A stretch of 11,435 nt of DNA, taken from Parcubacteria group bacterium (lineage in GTDB: Bacteria > Patescibacteriota > Patescibacteriia > UBA2169). Made by a program: the position numbers and the translations under genes. The stretch's first letter is position 1. Every line of letters starts with the position of its first letter. Below are positions 6,575-11,435 of the stretch, piece by piece. The notes beneath the pieces are model-generated. The model was not told where the DNA came from. It saw only the letters and a program-made list of their open reading frames with translations, and did not search any database. The stretch covers positions 1-11,435 of the forward strand of contig JACOVK010000023.1 in assembly GCA_016177305.1 (NCBI GenBank), in the 5' to 3' direction.

Positions 6575-7140
6575 CGGGCGCGGTTTCAGCACTCAAGAGC
6601 GGGGGGGTGATTGTGTACCCCACGGACACGGCGTATGCCATCGGGTGCGATGCCATGAACGAGTCTGCAGTCAAGAAGATTTTTGAAATGAAAGGCCGTG
6701 AGCAGTCAAAGACGTTGCCGTTGATTGCGGCTGACACTGATATGGTCAGAACTTGGGCAGAGATGCCCGAAAAAGCGGAGGAGCTCGCGCAACAACACTG
6801 GCCCGGGCCGCTCACCCTGGTGCTTCCTGCCAAAAAGCAGGGGCTTGCCCCGCCGACCGTCAAAGACGGATGGGTCGCCATCCGCGTTCCGGACAATATG
6901 ATTGCAACGGATTTGAGCCGGGAAGCGGGCGTTCCCATTGTGGCAACATCCGCGAATGCATCAGGCTCGGGACCTTATTACTCCATTGCCGACGTGCGCG
7001 CGTCGCTCGGTCCAGCATCCGAACCGGTGGATTGCTATGTGGACGGCGGAGTTCTTCCGAACAAAAGGGTTTCCACCATTGTTAAGGTGTGGGATACTAA
7101 CCACATTGAGATTATCCGTGAGGGAGCGGTGAAGCTCTGA
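6571..7140 (+). CDS. tsaC: L-threonylcarbamoyladenylate synthase (YrdC/TsaC type)
   Basis: This 189-residue cytoplasmic enzyme makes threonylcarbamoyl-AMP from threonine, bicarbonate and ATP, the precursor for t6A at position 37 of ANN-decoding tRNAs. YrdC-fold motifs are clear: YPTDTAYAIG (16-25); the basic K41-x-R43...K47 with the family's following P50; WPGPLTLVL (77-85); VAIRVP (102-107); ATSANASG (125-132); and S168-T169 with VxxIxREGAV at the C-terminus. It is the short form, lacking the extra Sua5 C-terminal domain. The ATG overlaps the leuS stop by 4 nt with no Shine-Dalgarno, suggesting translational coupling. The partners TsaB, TsaD and TsaE are not in this window. Confidence 0.94.
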   Translation: MTGAVSALKSGGVIVYPTDTAYAIGCDAMNESAVKKIFEMKGREQSKTLPLIAADTDMVRTWAEMPEKAEELAQQHWPGPLTLVLPAKKQGLAPPTVKDGWVAIRVPDNMIATDLSREAGVPIVATSANASGSGPYYSIADVRASLGPASEPVDCYVDGGVLPNKRVSTIVKVWDTNHIEIIREGAVKL

Positions 7141-7150
7141 TCAGTATTCA

Positions 7151-7192
7151 CGGGATTGCTTCGCCCCGAGAAGAACTCGCTCCTCGCAATGG
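7151..7192. repeat. dispersed palindromic repeat of the ATTGCTTCG...CGCAATG type
   Basis: The tsaC-MFS gap is almost filled by an imperfect palindrome. Outer arms are ATTGC (7155-7159) and GCAAT (7186-7190), and an inner stem CGAG (7167-7170) with CTCG (7176-7179) closes on AAGAA. From memory, its ends (GGGATTGCTTCG and CTCCTCGCAATG) match a short extragenic palindrome scattered through genomes of many unrelated bacteria. It ends 12 bp before the next ATG. It may be non-autonomous mobile DNA and may also act as an RNA hairpin at the operon boundary. It lacks a U-tract on either side, so it is not a classic terminator. Confidence 0.65.
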
Positions 7193-7204
7193 CACTAAAA
7201 CAAA

Positions 7205-8404
7205 ATGCCGCAATTCAAACCGCTCACAACCGTTAAAACGTTTTTCGCGACCAAGCTCTCGTACCAGGTGCGGGAGCTGTACCTCTCGGTTTCCATCGTT
7301 GATTTTGCGGTTGCCATGGTCGCGATCTTTGAGCCCATCTACCTGTACCAGGTTGGTTTTTCCATTGAACGGATTTTGTACTTTTACCTGGCGGTATACG
7401 CGGGCTACCTCATCTTCATCCCTTTGGGCGCGAAGTTCGCGCGCAGATTCGGGTACGAACGGGCCATACTGCTCGGGAGCCCGTTTCTGGCCGCGTACTA
7501 CCTTGCCCTTTTTTTGATTCCCCAGCATCCGGGATTCATCGGGCTTGCCATTGCCGCGTTCGTGGCGCAGAAGACGTTCTACTGGCCCGGGTACCTTGCG
7601 GATTTTGCGCGGTTCGGGAAGGGCAGCGAGCGCGCCCGCGAGATTTCCAACCTCCTCCTCGTTGCCATGGCCGTTTCCATCCTCGGCCCGGTGGCCGGCG
7701 GGCTTATCATTTCTCAATGGGGGTTTGTGGCGCTGTTTGCGGCTGCCACGGCGTTGATTTTCGCCTCCAACCTCCCCCTGCTCGCGACTCCGGAGCGGTT
7801 TACGCCGGTGCCGTTCTCGTACTTCGGAAGCTTTAGGAGGCTCTTCTACCGCGAGAACCGGAGGAACTTTTTCGGGTTTTTGGGGTTCGGGGAAGAGCTC
7901 ATCGGCATGGTGGTCTGGCCCGTGTTCATCTACGCCATTGTGTCGGACTTCCTTGAGCTCGGATCAATCGTTGCGGCAAGCACGCTCGCCACAACGCTGG
8001 CGCTCTTGTTCGTGGGCCGCATGGCGGACGGCGCCGCGGCCGAGCGCCGCGAGCTCGTCAAAATCGGTTCCGTGTTCGGCGCCGGAGTCTGGCTCATGCG
8101 CCTCATGGTGCGCGGCGCATTCGGCGTGTTCGCGACGGATGCCTTGGGCAGGACCGCCAAGAACGTGGTCGTGGTCCCCATGATGGCCGAGATCTACGAC
8201 CACGCGAACCAGACGAGCATCATGAAGACGGTCATTTTTTTTGAGATGTCTTTGATCGTAGGCAAGATCCTCGCCATACTCGCTGCGCTCGCGGCGTTCC
8301 GGTGGTTCCCGGAGTCATTTACCGCCCTCTTCGTGATAGCCGCTCTCATGACGCTCTTGTACTCGCTCATCAAGTACGAACCCGTGAAGCTTTCCGGGAG
8401 GTAA
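7205..8404 (+). CDS. major facilitator superfamily-like membrane protein, substrate unknown
   Basis: The 399-residue protein is strongly hydrophobic, with roughly ten to twelve membrane segments split by a central loop near residues 196-222 (charged, rich in Arg and Phe). The loop after the second segment reads GAKFARRFGYERAILLG (about 75-91), a degenerate MFS motif A (GxxxDRxGRR), which supports the family call. The start ATG at 7205 has an A-rich upstream stretch but no Shine-Dalgarno, and no better upstream start is in frame. The stop is one base before the rsmA start, so the two are cotranscribed. Nothing shows the substrate; an exporter or a flippase-like role is equally possible. Confidence 0.75.
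   Translation: MPQFKPLTTVKTFFATKLSYQVRELYLSVSIVDFAVAMVAIFEPIYLYQVGFSIERILYFYLAVYAGYLIFIPLGAKFARRFGYERAILLGSPFLAAYYLALFLIPQHPGFIGLAIAAFVAQKTFYWPGYLADFARFGKGSERAREISNLLLVAMAVSILGPVAGGLIISQWGFVALFAAATALIFASNLPLLATPERFTPVPFSYFGSFRRLFYRENRRNFFGFLGFGEELIGMVVWPVFIYAIVSDFLELGSIVAASTLATTLALLFVGRMADGAAAERRELVKIGSVFGAGVWLMRLMVRGAFGVFATDALGRTAKNVVVVPMMAEIYDHANQTSIMKTVIFFEMSLIVGKILAILAALAAFRWFPESFTALFVIAALMTLLYSLIKYEPVKLSGR
8397..8401 (+). promoter_or_regulatory. Shine-Dalgarno sequence of rsmA
   Basis: GGAGG lies 4 nt before the ATG at 8406, spanning the last codons of the MFS gene. It is the clearest canonical ribosome-binding site in the window and fixes the rsmA start. It contrasts with the first genes of transcription units, which have none. 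Confidence 0.75.
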
Positions 8405-8405
8405 T

Positions 8406-9260
8406 ATGCATACAACAGAAGCGCTGGCCCGCGAATTAGGAGTTGCGCCGTCCCGCGAGTCTGGCCAGCATTTTTTGGTTGACAAGAAAATCCTTGCTCG
8501 GATTGTCAAAACCGCTTCTGTCAAAAAAGGGGAGAACATTCTTGAAATCGGGCCGGGATTCGGCGCGCTCACGTCCGAACTGATACAAAAAGGCGCGAAT
8601 GTGGTTGCGGTTGAGTTTGACCGGAAACTTGCGCGGCATCTCTCCGGGGAGCTCAAAGATTCAAAGGCGCGCATCGTGCAGGGCGATATTCTTTCGTTCT
8701 CAAATCAAGCGATTTCAGGATGGTTTGGCAGCAAATCCTACCGCGTGGTGGCGAACATTCCGTACCACATCACCGGAAAGATCATTAAAAAGTTCGTGTC
8801 CTCCGAATTGCCGAAGCCCGCGAGCCTTGTCCTTTTGGTTCAAAGAGAAGTCGCGGAGCGCGTGGTTGCGAAACCCGGGCATTTGAGCCTGCTCGCGCTC
8901 TCGGTTCAGTTGTACGCGGAGCCCAGCATCGCGTTTGAAGTGCCTAAAGAATCATTCTGGCCTATTCCTGAAGTTGATTCCGCGCTCCTTGCCATAGACG
9001 ATGTTCAGGAAAAGCCGCGTACCCCCCCTCAATCCCCCCCTTGGCAAGGGGGGGAAGCAGAGAGGTTCTGGCAGATAGTGCGCATTGGCTTCTCAAGCCC
9101 ACGGAAACAGCTTCGCAACAACCTGGCCGCAGGCCTTTCACTGCCGCAAGACGTCATCAAGAAGGCGCTCAAGCAGTCAAACCTGCCCGAAACCAGCCGT
9201 GCTCAAGAGCTCTCCATTTTGGATTGGATTGCGTTCATCCGCGCTCTAGAAAAAAAATAA
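8406..9260 (+). CDS. rsmA: 16S rRNA (adenine1518-N6/adenine1519-N6)-dimethyltransferase
   Basis: RsmA/KsgA dimethylates two adjacent adenines in the 3'-terminal hairpin of 16S rRNA, a late step in small-subunit assembly, using S-adenosylmethionine. The 284-residue protein shows QHFLVD (21-26), SAM motif I EIGPGFGALT (47-56), acidic E70 ending the next strand, GD at 93-94, catalytic NIPY (117-120), FWPIPEVDSA (184-193) and RKQLRNNL (233-240). The family is complete and looks active. Unusually, residues 206-217 (TPPQSPPWQGGE) are encoded by a palindromic DNA repeat inserted in frame in the variable loop between VDSA and the C-terminal helices. The gene follows the MFS gene at one base and has a good ribosome-binding site. 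Confidence 0.95.
   Translation: MHTTEALARELGVAPSRESGQHFLVDKKILARIVKTASVKKGENILEIGPGFGALTSELIQKGANVVAVEFDRKLARHLSGELKDSKARIVQGDILSFSNQAISGWFGSKSYRVVANIPYHITGKIIKKFVSSELPKPASLVLLVQREVAERVVAKPGHLSLLALSVQLYAEPSIAFEVPKESFWPIPEVDSALLAIDDVQEKPRTPPQSPPWQGGEAERFWQIVRIGFSSPRKQLRNNLAAGLSLPQDVIKKALKQSNLPETSRAQELSILDWIAFIRALEKK
9021..9056. repeat. GC-rich palindromic repeat element inside rsmA
   Basis: Seven C (9022-9028) and TCAAT lead into a perfect 9-bp hairpin: CCCCCCCTT (9034-9042) with AAGGGGGGG (9046-9054) around GGC. From memory, the pattern CCCCCCTCAATCCCCCCTTG...CAAGGGGGG is a repeat dispersed through many bacterial genomes, normally between genes. Here it is read in frame as TPPQSPPWQGG and adds no stop codon. 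No T-run follows on either strand, so it should not terminate transcription. Confidence 0.75.
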
Positions 9261-9267
9261 TGTTTTG

Positions 9268-9276
9268 TGGTATAAT
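9268..9276 (+). promoter_or_regulatory. extended -10 promoter of the TSP3-repeat gene
   Basis: TGgTATAAT is a perfect extended -10 element, 12 nt before the ATG at 9289. Initiation about 7 nt downstream (near 9283) leaves a leader of about 6 nt, too short for a Shine-Dalgarno. It begins 7 bp after the rsmA stop. An in-frame start at 9265 would put this promoter inside the coding region, so it is rejected. Confidence 0.7.
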
Positions 9277-9288
9277 ACACGCACCATC

Positions 9289-9882
9289 ATGACGGATAAA
9301 GCGGTCAAAATAGGGTTTGGGTTCTTTGCGGTCACATCGCTTTTTTTCGGCGTGGTCAGCATCAACCAAAAGATACGAATTGCGGGCGTTGACGCGCAAA
9401 ATCAAGGCAATGAATCCAGTTCCGGAGCTTTTGACGAAGCCCGGATGCGGGTGCTTGATACGGATGAAGACGGGATTGACGACTGGAGCGAGTTGAACGT
9501 GCACAAAACCTCGCCGTACCTTGCTGACTCGGATTCGGACGGCGTTTCGGACGCTCTGGAGATCAAGCAGGGCGCGGACCCCACCTGCCCCGAAGGCCGG
9601 GTGTGCGGGAGCGACATCATCGGAACCCTGGAACAGATACAGCAGGACATTGCCCGAGAGGAGCGGGCAGGGGAAGGATCGCCGCAGGCGGCAGATTTTT
9701 CTCCGGAGTCACAGGCTGCCCTGGAAACGCTTGAGGCAGGAACCATTCCGACTGCCGAACAAATCCGCTCGCTCTTGCGCGATTCCGGCGTTCCGGAGGA
9801 AGAGCTTAGCGGCACTTCGGACCAAGATTTGATTCAACTGTTCCAGGAAGTTGCGGAAGAGCAGCAAACGCCATCGCAATGA
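9289..9882 (+). CDS. membrane-anchored protein with thrombospondin type-3 calcium-binding repeats
   Basis: The 197-residue protein begins with a short basic N-terminus and one hydrophobic segment (about 7-25) that acts as an uncleaved anchor or signal sequence. There is no lipobox Cys. The exported part holds two TSP3/EF-like loops, DTDEDGIDDWSE (57-68) and DSDSDGVSDALE (80-91), both following the DxDxDGxxDxxE calcium-binding pattern. A Cys pair (C100, C106), a probable disulfide, comes just after. The C-terminal half (about 110-197) is acidic, helical-looking and without recognised domain; LRDSGVPEEELSG suggests a small helix-turn-helix-like fold only loosely. A role in the envelope, binding calcium or a partner protein, is inferred. 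It has its own promoter and is followed 9 bp later by another exported-protein gene, so the two probably work together. Confidence 0.75.
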   Translation: MTDKAVKIGFGFFAVTSLFFGVVSINQKIRIAGVDAQNQGNESSSGAFDEARMRVLDTDEDGIDDWSELNVHKTSPYLADSDSDGVSDALEIKQGADPTCPEGRVCGSDIIGTLEQIQQDIAREERAGEGSPQAADFSPESQAALETLEAGTIPTAEQIRSLLRDSGVPEEELSGTSDQDLIQLFQEVAEEQQTPSQ

Positions 9883-9891
9883 CACAAGGAC

Positions 9892-11435
9892 ATGTATAGA
9901 AACAAACATACACAATCAATTGCAACGCGCGTACTACTGATACTTGCGGTTGCGGTTTTTGCGTTCACCGCGACTGTACAGCCCAGCCACGCGATTTTGG
10001 GGGTCGGCGACGTTTCAATCACCGCAGGCGACATTCCGCGCACCTTGTTCCAGATTTTTGACCGCATCTTGAGCGCGGTTGGTTCGCGCGCGTACCACCA
10101 GGCATTGCGCAGCGTCACGTACCGATTGGCGCAGCAAAGCGCGGTCTGGCTTGCGAGCGGGGACAAAGGGAAAAAGCCGCTTGTGTTCCAGCAGGGCCTG
10201 GGGGACGCGCTCACGGACATCGGAGACCAGGTCGCGGGAAAGTTTTTGGTGAATGTTTCACAAGGGTTGCCGGTTAACTTGTGCAGTCCCGCGAGCGTGC
10301 AGTCGCGCTTAAAGCTGACTATTGGCGTTTCAAAGTCAATCCAGGATATTGATTTGTTCCCGGATCGCCCGGATCTGCAGACGTCGCGCGATTTTGGCCA
10401 GACCGGGTGCAGCCTCTCGGATATTGGCGGCAACTTTCAGCAGGCGTTCACGAACCAGCGCCAGGCCCTTGCCAACCTTTCAAAAGGATTTGAGCTGGAC
10501 CGCAACGAGCTGGGCGCGTTTTTGGTTCTGCGGGAGAACGTGCAAAAAGAAAAGCAAAAGCAGGAGGAGCAGGAAAAGAGCGAGCGCGCAGGCGAGGCCG
10601 CCGCAAAAGCCGTTAAAGATCCGATAACCGGAAATGTAACTACGCCGGCTGGAACCGTTGAAGAGGTGCAGAAGAGCTCTCTCCAGCAGTCGCTTAAGCA
10701 GGAGGTTGCGGTTACCGGCGACATCCTGGCTGATGCCGCAGCAATTTTTGCGAACACGTTCGCGCAGACCTACTTGCGCCGGCTCCAGCAGGGGCTTTTG
10801 CGCGGGAACATTGCCCGGACCGGGGGCCGGGGTCCCGGGGGCCTGGGGTCAACTGCCGCGGCTGTGAATCCCGCATTCAAGCCCGTGTTCGGGGAGCCGC
10901 CTTCATTTGGCATTTCCGGCGGTTCCATCAATTTGATTTCCGACATGAGCATCTGCCCGTCTTCGGAGGACCCGAACGTGTACCAGTCCCCGTACAACTG
11001 CCTGCTTTCGGACGGGCTCAAGAGCGCGGTTGAGCAGAAGCTCACCGTGGCACAGGCAGTTGACCAGGGCATGATTCCCGGGGATACGCTGTTTCCGCAA
11101 AACCATGACGCAGGGAGTCCGAATTTGTCCGAAGAAAACCTCAAGCGCCTGCGGTTCTTGCGCGTGGTTCCCTTGGGCTGGGAGCTTGCGGCAAGCCGTT
11201 TGGGGTCCCAGGCTGTTCCGTTCAAGAAATTGCTTGATTGTTTTGACGCTCCGGACAACACCCAAGGGTGCCCCGAAGGCGGCCAGAGCATTTCCCATTT
11301 GGTTGATCCGGCATGGGTGCTCGCCTTGCCCCAGGCCGAGTGCCGGGCGCTCGCGTACAGCTCTTTGCCGGAGCACGCCCAGTCCCCGAACCGGCAGAGC
11401 GTGTGCGTTGACCTGGCAAGCTGTTTGAACGAAGA
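9892..11435 (+). CDS. large exported protein of unknown function, 3' end beyond the window
   Basis: An uninterrupted reading frame runs from the ATG at 9892 to the window edge (514 codons plus 2 bases). A typical Sec signal peptide comes first: basic N-terminus, hydrophobic core (about 13-27) and a likely cleavage after SHA (residue 34). The mature part has nine cysteines (about 131, 173, 355, 370, 450, 460, 484, 505, 511), a charged Glu/Lys/Gln-rich helical stretch near 216-240, and a Gly-rich linker near 309-320. The order W-L-SGD...GKKPLVFQ, then DIGDQVAGKFL, then NLCSP resembles large exported proteins I recall from Patescibacteria, sometimes near type IV secretion or pilus genes; this is memory, not a search. 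AAGGA (9886-9890) lies only 1 nt from the ATG, so coupling to the preceding gene is likely. I assign no function. Confidence 0.8.
   Translation, partial: MYRNKHTQSIATRVLLILAVAVFAFTATVQPSHAILGVGDVSITAGDIPRTLFQIFDRILSAVGSRAYHQALRSVTYRLAQQSAVWLASGDKGKKPLVFQQGLGDALTDIGDQVAGKFLVNVSQGLPVNLCSPASVQSRLKLTIGVSKSIQDIDLFPDRPDLQTSRDFGQTGCSLSDIGGNFQQAFTNQRQALANLSKGFELDRNELGAFLVLRENVQKEKQKQEEQEKSERAGEAAAKAVKDPITGNVTTPAGTVEEVQKSSLQQSLKQEVAVTGDILADAAAIFANTFAQTYLRRLQQGLLRGNIARTGGRGPGGLGSTAAAVNPAFKPVFGEPPSFGISGGSINLISDMSICPSSEDPNVYQSPYNCLLSDGLKSAVEQKLTVAQAVDQGMIPGDTLFPQNHDAGSPNLSEENLKRLRFLRVVPLGWELAASRLGSQAVPFKKLLDCFDAPDNTQGCPEGGQSISHLVDPAWVLALPQAECRALAYSSLPEHAQSPNRQSVCVDLASCLNE

Noticed and set aside
9034..9054. 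GC hairpin in rsmA as an intrinsic terminator
   Set aside because: No T-run follows the stem on either strand, and the rsmA frame continues with conserved motifs beyond it.
357..9260. Alternative genetic code (TGA as glycine) sometimes found in CPR bacteria
   Set aside because: TGA ends the DksA-like, leuS, tsaC and TSP3 genes at family-appropriate places and does not occur inside the conserved frames.
9265..9288. Upstream in-frame start for the TSP3 protein
   Set aside because: It would run through a perfect extended -10 box (9268-9276). The ATG at 9289 gives a normal basic-hydrophobic N-terminus.
1..11435. CRISPR array, insertion sequence, toxin-antitoxin pair or defence cluster
   Set aside because: No regularly spaced repeats, no transposase or integrase, no Cas-like, nuclease or toxin motif in any credible frame. 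The genes are mostly core functions.

Overview
The window looks like chromosomal DNA of a member of the Candidate Phyla Radiation (Patescibacteria), most likely a Parcubacteria-type organism of moderately high GC. This is inference, not a database result. It rests on the company the genes keep: a DksA-like protein next to lspA, a multi-membrane-segment LysM/M23 peptidase, a short anchored protein with thrombospondin type-3 (TSP3) calcium repeats, and a large exported Cys-containing protein of a type I remember from Patescibacteria. TGA, TAG and TAA all end genes and no long frame is interrupted by TGA, so the TGA=Gly code of Gracilibacteria/Absconditabacteria does not apply.

Layout. Positions 1-356 hold no gene. 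This stretch is AT-rich on the left and full of inverted repeats, including a convincing intrinsic terminator that faces left (111-147 hairpin, U-tract 94-110), which suggests a minus-strand small RNA. Positions 357-2657 form a tight rightward operon: a DksA/TraR-like protein that has lost its zinc cysteines, signal peptidase II (lspA) and a ComM/YifB AAA+ ATPase, joined by 4- and 11-nt overlaps. It meets a leftward LysM-LysM-M23 peptidase gene (2654-4051) at a shared CTAG that holds both stop codons. A 102-bp divergent promoter region separates that gene from leuS (4154-6574), which overlaps tsaC (6571-7140) by 4 nt. A 64-bp gap with a mobile-type palindrome follows, then an MFS membrane protein (7205-8404) and rsmA/ksgA (8406-9260). 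A new promoter at 9268-9276 drives a TSP3 protein (9289-9882), followed by a large exported protein that starts at 9892 and runs off the right edge.

How the genes fit together. leuS, tsaC and rsmA are translation genes: tRNA charging, the precursor step of t6A tRNA modification, and 16S rRNA dimethylation. lspA, the M23 peptidase and the last two genes concern the cell envelope and exported proteins. ComM acts in processing DNA taken up by transformation.

Most notable points: a GC-rich palindromic repeat lies in frame inside rsmA and adds about 12 residues; first genes of transcription units show extended -10 boxes only a few bases before the ATG, implying leaderless or near-leaderless mRNAs; the 5' non-coding region has tandem leftward terminators with no gene to serve; and the right-edge pair of exported proteins has no assigned function. 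I did not find a clear new defence or mobile system. Most of the window is ordinary core genome.
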